Positions 10,401 to 18,186 of a DNA stretch of 26,808 nucleotides are shown one piece after another. The notes under the pieces were generated by a model. The model was not told where the DNA came from. It worked only from the letters and a program-made list of their open reading frames with translations, and made no database searches. Source of the stretch: Phallusia fumigata (taxonomy: Eukaryota; Chordata; Ascidiacea; Phlebobranchia; Ascidiidae); contig QXVZ01024904.1 of assembly GCA_008931825.1 (NCBI GenBank), positions 1 to 26,808 of the forward strand, in the 5' to 3' direction. Each line of letters starts with the position of its first letter. The stretch's first letter is position 1. The translations under genes and the position numbers were made by a program.

Positions 10401-13400
10401 TTCACATGTATATTTTCCAACCTCATTTAAATCTTCAAGTGTCACATAAAGTTTTCTAACAACTTTGTTTTGTGAAGTTGTTGTAGTTTGAGTTTTTTGG
10501 TAAATGTTTTTGCTTGTTGATGAAACTACTGAAATTCCATTCCTGGAAATATTAAAATGATTTTTTAGAAAAGCTAAAGCTAAAAGTGTGGTTGTTGTAA
10601 AAAAAGCAGTTTACTATGTTTGACAAAATGTGTAAATTGTGTTAAAGTTTTAGTTACCTTATCCATGTAAGTTGAGGTATTGGATAACCAAATGAAGTAC
10701 AAGTGAATACTTGTTGGATATTGGATGGGAAAACATATGAAGTTGGTGAAACATCAACACTTGCGGTAACTAAAAATTAAGTTTAAATAAAGTTCATACT
10801 ATCAAAATTCAAGCACTGTGACGGCCAAAACTGCCGTTAATAATTGATACCAATATTCTATTAATACAAACATAAAATCATGCAGCCAAAATACCTTTGA
10901 TTATTGCAGATTCAGTGTTATTTTCCCTACTATAGACTTTTTGTCCTTTTTAAACACAGTATTAAAACACCATTAGTATTTTTCTAACCATAAACAGTTA
11001 AGGTCTTGTCAACATTCCCTCCGCCATTCCAGTTTGTAGCTTTGCAAACATATTGTCCACCTTCACTAGCAGTGGTGCTTGGTTTGATGTAAAGAGTTGA
11101 TTGAGAAGAAATAGGTGAAGATTGATAAATATTGGATGATGTTGATGTGGAAACTTGGACAGAGTTTCTGTGAAGTAATTCACCTCAGAGTTGTGTGAAT
11201 TACAAAGTTTTTATGTTTGTTACCTGAACCATCCAGTTTGTGGACTTGAGTATCCAGTTACAGTGCAAGTTACTGATCGAGTACTTGTAGAAGGTAAAAC
11301 AATGGATGAAGATGTTAGGGATGATTTGACTGTTAAAGGAACAAACAAAATAAAGTTGCAAAAAGAGTAAACTGTTTAGTGTTTGTATTACACATTATTT
11401 TTGTCTGGTTTTCTATTACTAAAAGTCTAAATGCCTGCAACCTTTGAGACCGACTTCCCAGCATGTCATTTTTAAGATGGCGACTGCAATTAGCTGAAAC
11501 ACAATAATTCCATGGAAACCTACAAGACTGCACAGAATTTCAAACCACAACCATTAGTGGAAAAGCAAACAACCTTGATCATCATGTTTGTTATTGATAC
11601 AAAAACTTTTTTTGAAAGTGTGTGTCACTTTCCCTACCTTGCTTAACTTGGTTGGCGAAAGTTGATGGACAAGATATAATTGTGAAACCCACAACATTAA
11701 CTGTGATTGTTGTGTCCCTTGCAGGCATGGTGAGTGTGAGAGTTGAACTGAAGTTTGTTGTCAATGTTCCAAGTGAAGTTGTCACACCATTAAAAGTGTA
11801 GGAAATATCCAATGCTTGTGTAGATTGACGTAATATTGAAATCATTGCATTAAAACTTTGACCAGCTATAGCGCTGTAAACTGATTTGTCAAGTGCCAGT
11901 AGTCTGGTTTCTAAAACAAACAGGTTTACGTTTATTTTATCAGATATTTTGTAGCTGGACTATGTATTTAAGTTTAGCAGACAAAACTTTTGGTTTATCA
12001 AGTGACGGTTGTCGGGTTTCTAGAACAAACTATGTTAGCTGAGTATTTAGAACATGAATAAGTGCAAAACAGAACATTAGTATAAATGTGTGTTTAAGAC
12101 ATTCTAGTTTGTCAACTTATTACATCCAAGAAAGGCACTGGAAAATGAAAAAACGCATAATCTTTGATAGGGAAAAGTTTACATGTGCTAAGAGAGAGAA
12201 ATAATCATAAGTGCTAAAACAATACGCATAAAATGATGTACTAATTAAATACAAGCTAATGCAACATACAATCTTAAGTAACGATAATTTGCACAACCAA
12301 CCATACCATGGTTACAAACAGTCTAGTGTTATATATCTGTGATTATACACAAATTTTGTAAAAGTGTGATACAAACTTTAAACATTACCTGCATATGAAC
12401 AAATATAGTAACGTTCTGAAGTGCATTCTGCATTGTACCAGTCCCAAACATAACTTGAACCACTTCTGACTCCACGGAACAACATGCAATCTCCATTATC
12501 ACTTGGTTGACCATTATACCATGCAGAATATCCAGTGTGGGTCCATGAAGATGAACCTGTTGTACACAGTAAAACAGTGGTTTTCAACCAGTGATCTGCA
12601 GATCACACAGCGTTTTCATGTGGTGTGCAGCAAATTCTTAATACCTGCAATATTAGATTAATAGACCACAGAAAAATATCCTCACTTTTTACAATCGGCC
12701 TAAAAGTAGGTTTAGTTACAGCCTTTTTAAGTGGGAAACAATATCACATTATGGTGTGACACTGCTATTGAAATATAACATAGAACACAGTGTTACAGCA
12801 TATATATCATACACTGGTTTTATCTTAGTGCTCACCTGGTAATGAGGTAATAGTTTTACTTACACTTAGCGCATTACGCAGACATATACAGAATGCATAC
12901 AAAGCATGCAATACATGCCATGCTTGGCCAGTTTTTTTTTGGGGGGTCTGCATCTACTTTGTTGTAATTAAAAAGGGCCACCAGGTTTAGAAAGGTTGAG
13001 AAACACTGTTAAAAAGTCTTCTAATCTCAACAAATATTTAAGTTTGGCTACAAATATGCAGAGAGTGTCCATATCAATGAACCAACTGGGAAAGTCACAA
13101 TTCAAGATTTTACCACTGTTAAAACATTATGTTTCATGGCTTACCAGTTGACTTGCTTGAATAAACTGTTCCATTCTGCCATCGAAATGTGTTACTGGAC
13201 ATATGTCCTCCAGTGTAAGCGACTGAAAAAAATGAACAGAAATTAGATGGATGGCTTTCACCATATTGCCATCACATATACACTATGATACAAACTGTAG
13301 ATATATTTACAAAACAGAAGCAGATATTTTCATTCAATTTAAAAACATATATTTTATGAAATGACAGAGTTGATAATATAACTAACTTTGAGTCAACCTC

Positions 13401-16400
13401 ATTTTAAAGGCTCGTAAGTTAACTGCTGGGGTATAGGGTAAAACACAGCAACAAATCCGTGACATGTTATATAAACTGACTATATTTCATCTAATTTAGA
13501 CATTTTTTTAATGATTTGACCCATTTAAGGGGGTTAGTGGGGTAACTGTTCAAATTTCATCCCCTTAGGGGGCTAGTGGGGTAACCACTGGGGCTATGGG
13601 GTGAAACTAAACTAATGACACTCCATCTTGACCATATCTACCAGTTGTAAAAGTTTTATCTTAATCTACCAAACATTTCATGCCAAAAGTGCATGGACAG
13701 AAGAAAAAAAAAACAAAAAAACAAACAAAGTGAAAACATTATTTCCCTTCAGGTATGATACTTTTAACTCGGACAAAACGATTTTAGTGAAACATGCCCA
13801 GACTTGTATGGCATTCGCAATAGATTTTATAACATTACAAAAACTTTCTAGAACTTAAGTGGAAGCAAGCTATTTCATTCATAACATGGCAAAGAAGTGG
13901 AAGCAAGCTATTCCATTCACAACATGGCACCAATACCTATAATAACAATTAATTGTAATATTCACTTACGGATTTCACTAGTTGATTGCCATCCACTTGC
14001 TTTTCCAACAAAATTATTTGCTTGTTTTACAAGTTGGTCTTGTGTCTGTTGATCAGGAATACTTGTAAGTTCACCACCATCATTTTGACAAGCTGTTTGG
14101 GCTTCTGCATAACTTCTTTTTGTTCTGAACAGTTTGAAGTATTGACCTTGACATGCGATTCCACCTTGAGGTAATAAGAAAAACTTTATCATGAATAACA
14201 ATGTTATTATGTGTAATAGTTTTATCATGTTTTGGCTGTGCTTGACATACTACAAACAACATTGCATTCTTACTGTAAACATTAAGTGTCTTATCTATGT
14301 TGCCTCCCCCATTCCAGTTTGTTGCCTTGCAAACATATTGTTCACCGTCACCAGTAATAGTTCCTGGTTTGATGTAGAGAATAGACCGAGATGTGTAAGA
14401 ATCAACAATTATATTAGAAGATTGATAAATATTAGATAATGTGGATGTTGTCACTTGGGCAGAGTTTCTGTAAAATATCCATTCATCATGTTTATGCACT
14501 GAAAATATACTTTCTATGTTTGCTACCTGAACCATCTGGTTTGTGGACTTGAGTATCCAGTTACAGTACAAGTTACTGATCGAGTGCTTGTAGAAGATGA
14601 CAGTATGTAGGCAGGTGTTTGCGTTGATTTAACTGCGGGAAAGTAACAATTAAAAATTCCTTTGAAAGCAGAACATTTCAACGGGGTGTAAGTGAAGACT
14701 GTTTGCTATACACACGTAACAGTGGGCTTCACCTTTGCCCATACACTTTCATTCTATTACTTCAACATAGTTACTTCAACATTTTATGAGATGATTGTTT
14801 CTGCAGGCAAAATTGCATGGGTCCCCACACATACACATGCATTTTGCTAGATACATCAGGCTTTAGGCTCAAACAAACCAATCAGTGCACCATAGGCATA
14901 CTTTTGTAAACTACCAGGGGTGGAACATGTGACAATCCTAAAACCATAGGGTCATTTGTGGGTCACATAGGTACAGAGTTTTACAAAAAAGCAAGATGTA
15001 CGTCATGCATCAAGTATTGTGATGTCACACATCTACAACAGCAAGAGTCTCGGTATCACATTTGGACAGTTTGTATACCATGTGTTATGGGATTTTTTCA
15101 CCTGAAATTTTCATTTCAAATCAGGTGAAAAAATCCCATAACACATGGTATACAAACTGTCCAAATTTCAAAACCTAATTCAGGGACAATGGTGAGTAAT
15201 TTGGCGTATTGGATTAAAAAAAGAAATTAATACACAAACAATGACATGTTGTTCAAACTGTCAGAATTTTGCATAATTTGGATTTTGTTTAATAATTTGC
15301 CACACTTTGAAAACCCAGGGGAGTAATCACTAAAATGCAGCAATTGAATACACCACAATGGCCCAACCCAAAATCTATTTACATTTTATATCAATCGGAG
15401 AATGTTTACAAGGTTAACCACTAGAGGGAGCCACAAGGCAACCACTAGGGTCTCATGTTCATTAAGTTAGTGGACAAGCTGCAGAGTAAAAAATTAACAA
15501 ACAGAATAAAAAACAATATGTGTCCCCTTTAGAGAGGGTGATATATTATTCAATTTCAAAATTTCACACGGAATATTGTTTTATAGTAAAATTTTTATTG
15601 TTACTTTGTGGGTTTAATTTTTCTTACAGCAAAACATGCAAATGTTACAGCAAACTGGTGTTCACCGTTATATTGTGCGCATTGATGATTCATTTTTTCA
15701 TGAAGTTTTGTGTCACTTTTCTTACACCAAGCTTACCTTGTTTGACTTGTCGAGTGACACTTAGTAAACAAGATGGAATTGTGAAACCCACAACATCAAC
15801 TGTGATTGTTGTGTCCCTTGCAGGCATGGTGAGTGTGAGAGTTGAACTGAAGTTTGTTGTCGATGTTCCAAGAACATTTTTCACACCATTAAATGTGTAG
15901 GAAATATCCAATGCTTGTGTAGATTTGCGTGATATTGAAATCACTGCATTAAAACTTTGACCAGCTACAGCACTGTACACTGATTTGTCAAGTGAGACTG
16001 TTTCGGTCTCTAAAACAAAAAAATCGTTGTTTACTACAGGAGCGCAAAAGTACATTCTTGCAGTCATGCTGTGACTAGAAATGTTGTTAGTGCAACTGTT
16101 TTTCTTCAACAATTTTACTGTTAGATTTATTGTAAAGGTGTCTGGTAAATAACAATATTTTTTAATGGGAAAAGGCATTGCCAACAGAGTTTTTTTGTGT
16201 GAAGATAAACCTTTAAGTAAGTTTTGTAAAATTTTCAAATGTGAGTGGCTTGTGTTTAAAGCATTTCGAATCATTGAGCTCACAAATCTTTCAAACATGT
16301 TTTTAATGGCCAGCTAACTTGGCACAAGTGTTTAAAATAGCACACTTCTACAACACTTTACACTGAAGCTGCCTTCGGTGACTGAAAGACAAAGTGTTTG

Positions 16401-17934
16401 AAAACATGTCAAGGATTTAACCATTACCACATAACTAAAACTTTACCAAGAAAGCAGATATGTTTCCCATTGTTGGGAAATTTGTGTCAAATGTACTTTT
16501 AAAAAGGTATTTTGGGAGTGGCTTCCACAATATTAAGGTAATGCAAAACATGATTGCAATAAAGTTTTTGGCCTCTAGAAACAATAAAAATAGGCCACTA
16601 ACCAATTACAAAACTTTGGAAATAACACACATACCAGTGGCAAAAAGATGTTTTGCCAATACCAATTGTTCAATATCGGCAAAATACACCACAAATTACT
16701 ACCTGCATAAGCACAAATATAGTAACGTGTTGAAATGCATTCTGCATTGTACCAGTCCCAAACATAACTTGAACCACTTCTGACTCCACGGAACAACATA
16801 CAATCTCCATTATCATTTGGTTGGCCATTATACCATGCAGAATACCCAGTGTGGGNACAACATACAATCTCCATTATCCCCCGGTTGGCCATTATACCAT
16901 GCAGAATACCCAGTGTGGGTCCATGAAGAAGAACCTGCTATAAAGATGTACAATAAAAACATATAAACCAAACTGCATCGCAAAAATAATCAGGTTTGGC
17001 CAACACACCAGATTTGAGTCCATGATAATGATCCAGCTAACTACAGTTGAAGATTTTACCACTGTTACAACATTATGTTTCATATCTTACCAGTTGACTC
17101 GCTTGAATAAACTGTTCCATTCTGCCATCGAAATGTAGTACCTGACCGATATCCTCCAGTGTAAGCAACTAAAAGAAATATTTAACAGGTTAAAATGGTG
17201 TTTATAATTTTGGCAAAATAATCTATCAATATGAATAAAAAAATTCGAACATTCGTTTACAACAGCGAAACTTTTTAAAATTGTGAGGTAAGTTAAAGCA
17301 TAATTTTACATTTGCAATGCATTACAACAAACCAATTTTGCTTACGGATTTCACTAGTTGATTGCCATCCACTTGCTGTTCCAACAAAATCATTTGCTTG
17401 TTTTACAAGTTGGTCTTGTGTCTGTTGATCAGGAATACTTGTAAGTTCACCACCATCATCTTGACAAGCTGTTCGGGCTTCTGCGTAAGTTCGTTTTGTT
17501 TTGAACAGTTTGAAACATTGCCCTTGACCTGCTGCTTTGTCTAAAACGAAAATATCCAGTTACAAAAAACTAATTTAGACATGTTAATGATATTTATAGA
17601 ATGGTAACTCTTTCATTTTGGTCCTTTTTTCGAAACAGTGTCCTAATGGACAAATCTCATAACTACCCTATTGTCTGCTCTGTCGCAGTTTTGTTTGGTT
17701 TTTTAAATTTAGAGTTGTAGAAATCCGCTGGATTTCATAATGCAATGCATGAAACAGCAGAGCGCAATGGATAACTTTAGACTTTCACAAAATTAACCAC
17801 TTGTGTTTATCATTAGAATAAACGATAAACACAAGTAATCGGTATGTAAAATTAAATAGTGCTTATCAATATAACTCACCACAGAATGTTATAACACAGA
17901 AAAACAGAAGTAATACACCAATATCCCAATGCAT
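4242..17934 (-). CDS. Signal peptide - C-type lectin - Ig - FN3 ectodomain of a large receptor (gapped)
   Basis: About 33 exons can be chained in consistent phase from the ATG at 17934 down to 4242. The order is signal peptide, CTLD1, beta-rich domain 1, Ig1, CTLD2, beta-rich domain 2, Ig2 to Ig12, CTLD3, FN3. Modules start and end in phase 1. Most Ig domains are cut once, in phase 2, just after the C-strand Trp. The protein should be secretory and extracellular, with many N-glycosylation sequons. No transmembrane segment is visible. If one exists it lies in 3943-4241 or in the gap at 3946, directly before the phosphatase exons. An alternative is two genes, with the second starting at 14228, or an ectodomain gene separate from the phosphatase. 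Two Ig exons are lost or cut at 8431. Confidence 0.75.
4520..5006 (-). CDS. Divergent C-type lectin-like domain 3 (two exons)
   Basis: Exon 4833-5006 encodes GQYYVSFNTPRNYSNSLKQC, then GGYLASS and VWIKG, which matches the start of a CTLD (aromatic strand, helix ending in Cys, GGxLA). Exon 4520-4645 ends with INKIDCDETYPSICLF, which matches the closing CxxxxPxxC-type end. The middle, with the QPx and loop region, is missing or very short, so no Ca2+-dependent sugar binding is expected. Both exons are phase 1-1. The assignment as CTLD-like is from pattern only. Confidence 0.62.
4697..4786. repeat. Tandem duplication, 43-base unit, 47-base period
   Basis: Copies at 4697-4739 and 4744-4786 (starting GTGACAGAACACTTGC) differ at two positions. 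They lie in the intron inside CTLD3 and have no coding role. Confidence 0.85.
5220..5507 (-). CDS. Ig domain 12 (single exon)
   Basis: This 288-base exon, phase 1 to 1, contains the whole domain: FTCSFVGRPQPVAQWRING up front and STIECWATNSIG at the end. It is the only Ig module without the internal phase-2 intron, so it either lost that intron or has a different origin. It is the last Ig before CTLD3. Confidence 0.85.
5726..6139 (-). CDS. Ig domain 11 (two exons)
   Basis: Exon 6028-6139 carries ITCTSFGFPTPQVYW and exon 5726-5922 carries YICNANNVVEKETL. The Cys pair and Trp are kept. The second exon (197 bases) is the longest of its kind, and the domain is clearly more diverged from Ig5-Ig10 than they are from each other. 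Confidence 0.85.
6436..8430 (-). CDS. Ig domains 8, 9 and 10 (Ig8 cut by the gap)
   Basis: Ig8 is the remnant 8353-8430 plus 7882-8072. Its first half is truncated at the 'n' and resumes at VVEFGVQKMFSCTSYGF. Ig9 is 7571-7682 plus 7320-7510 (FTCTSYGFPRPFTGW, then YRCDAQKTSAGSAKH). Ig10 is 6870-6984 plus 6436-6623 (VECVSYGFPSPTVTWF, then QYTCVANNLNGTYE). Phases agree throughout. The three mirror Ig5, Ig6 and Ig7 in order and exon size: 191/191, 112/112 and 115/115 for the comparable exons. The second half of Ig10 suggests what the lost half of Ig7 looked like. Confidence 0.85.
8431..8431. other. Ambiguous base, probable assembly gap that removed Ig exon sequence
   Basis: The first exon of Ig8 stops abruptly at 8430, although its twin Ig5 continues for about 34 more bases to an acceptor. 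The second exon of Ig7, expected just above, is absent too. One lost stretch of a few hundred bases would explain both. Confidence 0.75.
8588..9850 (-). CDS. Ig domains 5, 6 and first half of 7
   Basis: Ig5 is 9739-9850 plus 9351-9541 (FGVQQMFTCTSYGFPLPQ, then YTCEVASNSAGPAKK). Ig6 is 9147-9258 plus 8889-9082 (FSCTSYGYPRPPVGW, then YKCDAQKTDAGPAKH). Ig7 has only its first exon, 8588-8702 (VECVSYGFPLPTVTWF). Its second exon should lie just below but is absent, and the gap at 8431 follows. This trio is the older or younger twin of Ig8-Ig10: matching members have equal or nearly equal exon lengths and share most residues. Confidence 0.85.
9921..10769 (-). CDS. Ig domains 3 and 4 (four exons)
   Basis: Ig3 is 10658-10769 plus 10349-10542, with FTCTSFGYPIPQLTW and YTCEVASNSAGP. 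Ig4 is 10157-10268 plus 9921-10093, with FSCTLVGYPQLHITW and YTCEVSGGSY. All four exons follow the phase 1-2 / 2-1 pattern. Ig4 has a shorter second half (173 against 191-194 bases) and a less usual donor after its Trp (ACA followed by gtaaaa). Both have the canonical Cys pair and Trp. The repeated IYQ or KNIYQK stretch at the start of each second exon marks them as products of local duplication. Confidence 0.86.
10989..11329 (-). CDS. Ig domain 2 (two exons)
   Basis: Exons are 11224-11329 and 10989-11167. Landmarks are VTCTVTGYSSPQTGWF and QYVCKATNWNGGGNVDKTL. The first exon is 106 bases, as in Ig1. It closes the second CTLD-beta-Ig block and joins in phase 1 to Ig3. Its donor (gttaga) is weaker than its neighbours. 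Confidence 0.87.
11638..11910 (-). CDS. Unassigned beta-rich extracellular domain, copy 2
   Basis: This single 273-base phase 1-1 exon has the same length as copy 1 and is roughly 85% identical in protein by eye. Shared blocks include AGQSFNA, LDISYTFNGV and NFSSTLTLTMPARD. Differences cluster at both ends and after FNGV (TTSLGTL here, KNVLGTS in copy 1). It follows CTLD2 and precedes Ig2, so its position mirrors copy 1. Confidence 0.8.
12389..14228 (-). CDS. C-type lectin domain 2, with a possible own start and signal peptide
   Basis: The exons are 13970-14164 (or to 14228), 13145-13222 and 12389-12556. Lengths match CTLD1 exactly for the first two. It reads YFKLFRTKRSYAEAQTAC, FRWQNGTVYSS, GYSAWYNGQPSDNGDC and RYYICSY. 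The Cys at the QCFKLF position of CTLD1 is Tyr here, while a Cys lies four residues earlier. The QPN of CTLD1 is QPS. As an internal exon the acceptor is AAG at 14165-14167, in phase with Ig1. An ATG at 14228 is also in frame and gives MIKLLHIITLLFMIKFFLLP, a plausible signal peptide, so this may be the first exon of a second gene or an alternative transcript. Confidence 0.87.
12557..13144 (-). other. Intron within CTLD2, enlarged by an inserted element
   Basis: The matching CTLD1 intron (16935-17090) is only 156 bases; this one is 588. The difference of 432 bases is almost exactly the length of the hAT-like element at 12575-13008. Confidence 0.75.
12575..13008. mobile_element. Non-autonomous hAT-like element (about 434 bp)
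   Basis: The left end is CAGTGGTTTTCAACC and the right end is GGTTGAGAAACACTG, terminal inverted repeats of the CAGTG(G/T)TTCTCAACC type typical of hAT superfamily elements. No transposase frame is present. A clean 8-bp target-site duplication is not visible; both sides are A-rich (AAAA). It sits wholly in an intron of CTLD2. Confidence 0.72.
13223..13969 (-). other. Intron within CTLD2 with low-complexity repeats
   Basis: It contains two GGGG(C)TAGTGGGGTAAC-type repeats around 13530-13600 and the direct repeat at 13861-13929. The CTLD1 counterpart (17169-17345) is only 177 bases, so this intron also grew after the block duplicated. The plus-strand frame 13628-13858 has no homology that I recognise. 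Confidence 0.6.
13861..13929. repeat. Direct repeat, 31-base unit, 38-base period
   Basis: GGAAGCAAGCTATT begins both copies (13861 and 13899), and both end in AACATGGCA, with two differences between them. It is intronic. Confidence 0.85.
14274..14632 (-). CDS. Ig domain 1 (two exons)
   Basis: Exon 14527-14632 carries VTCTVTGYSSPQTRWF (B-strand Cys, C-strand Trp). Exon 14274-14467 carries QYVCKATNWNGGG (F-strand YxC). The split after the Trp is in phase 2, as in most Ig domains of this gene. Its closest relative is Ig2 (10989-11329), which matches over most residues. The next coding exon is only 109 bases downstream. The frame stays open past the donor to a stop near 14080, so an intron-retaining form would end here without a membrane anchor. 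Confidence 0.87.
14633..15736 (-). other. Long intron between beta-rich domain 1 and Ig1
   Basis: At 1104 bases this is the longest ectodomain intron; its counterpart (11330-11637) is 308 bases. It contains the perfect hairpin at 15060-15166. The plus-strand frame 15520-15900 mostly mirrors the coding exon on the other strand. No further exon is seen. Confidence 0.6.
15060..15166. repeat. Perfect 46-bp inverted repeat with 15-base loop
   Basis: Bases 15060-15105 are the exact reverse complement of 15121-15166, with a 15-base spacer. The arm includes TACCATGTGTTATGGG. It could be a recent fold-back insertion, a hairpin RNA precursor, or a cloning or assembly artefact. No match to the other hairpins in the window is seen. 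Confidence 0.9.
15737..16009 (-). CDS. Unassigned beta-rich extracellular domain, copy 1
   Basis: This is one 273-base exon, phase 1 to phase 1, about 91 residues. It includes SVYSAVAGQSFNAVIS, LDISYTFNGV, NFSSTLTLTMPARD and TTITVDVVG. The alternating hydrophobic strands, the Gly-Gln turn and the single Cys suggest a beta-sandwich of Ig-like or PKD-like type, but it has no Ig Cys pair and no PKD signature. I do not recognise the family. A near-identical copy lies at 11638-11910, also between a CTLD and an Ig domain. The frame stays open upstream through the intron to 16298, probably by chance. Confidence 0.8.
16010..16702 (-). other. Intron between CTLD1 and beta-rich domain 1
   Basis: The minus strand is open in one frame from 16298 into the beta-rich exon, but without a signal peptide or domain. 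The counterpart intron is 11911-12388. No separate feature is seen. Confidence 0.55.
16703..17540 (-). CDS. C-type lectin domain 1 (three exons)
   Basis: The exons are 17346-17540, 17091-17168 and 16703-16934, all phase 1 to phase 1. The first gives QCFKLFKTKRTYAEA followed by a Cys and GGELTSI, the N-terminal CTLD half. The second gives FRWQNGTVYSS. The third gives GYSAWYNGQP, DNGDC, VWDWYNAEC and RYYICAY, the C-terminal half with the long-loop Pro and the closing cysteines. The QPN triplet sits where EPN/QPD determines Ca2+ and sugar binding in classical members. The WND motif is not kept (WYN is seen nearby). Exon 3 is interrupted at 16856 by an 'n' with the same 63 bases on both sides, so its true sequence is uncertain there. 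Confidence 0.88.
16793..16919. repeat. 63-base repeat on both sides of an 'n' inside CTLD1 exon 3
   Basis: Bases 16793-16855 and 16857-16919 are identical except for four adjacent or near-adjacent differences that change one coding triplet and the base before it (QPN against QPG on the minus strand). No real CTLD could carry this region twice. The likely cause is two haplotype reads placed end to end at a gap. Confidence 0.8.
17541..17879 (-). other. First intron of the receptor, with a small inverted repeat
   Basis: A 13-base perfect inverted repeat (17799-17811 with 17824-17836, ACTTGTGTTTATC) is the only structure visible. No coding sequence is supported. Confidence 0.6.
17880..17934 (-). 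CDS. First coding exon: signal peptide of the lectin/Ig receptor
   Basis: The ATG at 17934 opens a short exon encoding MHWDIGVLLLFFCVITFC, a typical hydrophobic secretion signal. It ends in phase 1 at a good donor (gtgagt). It joins in frame to the CTLD1 exon at 17346-17540, giving an Asp codon at the junction. The 5' UTR and promoter would lie between here and the unrecognised gene near 18187; nothing distinctive is visible there. Confidence 0.82.
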
Positions 17935-18186
17935 TTGTGTTGTCAACAACTACAACTCATCCAACCTGTCTACTGTGGTCATGTTGTGTATTGTGCACCG
18001 ATATGTATTTCAATCATATTGTAGTTCCAAACAACAACATCATGTTACTGTTTATGAGTCGGAACACCCACAGAAGGAAACACCCTCAGGTACAAATATA
18101 ACAATAATGTTGTGCGCAAACTATTTTGGGTTCAGTGGCATTAAGTGTTAACAGTAAACACAAAGAATGTTTACAAAATATTGACA

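Noticed and set aside
14080-14571. 163-codon open frame read straight through Ig1 into CTLD2
   Set aside because: It runs past the Ig1 splice donor and then reads the CTLD2 exon out of frame. It is kept only as a possible intron-retention product.
15520-15900. 126-codon plus-strand open frame
   Set aside because: Its right half is the antisense of the beta-rich exon and its left half has no splice sites or domain pattern.
15690-16298. 202-codon minus-strand open frame as a separate protein
   Set aside because: Only its last part is the beta-rich exon, which starts at a clean acceptor at 16009 in the same phase as its twin. The upstream part has no domain, no signal peptide and is not repeated in copy 2.
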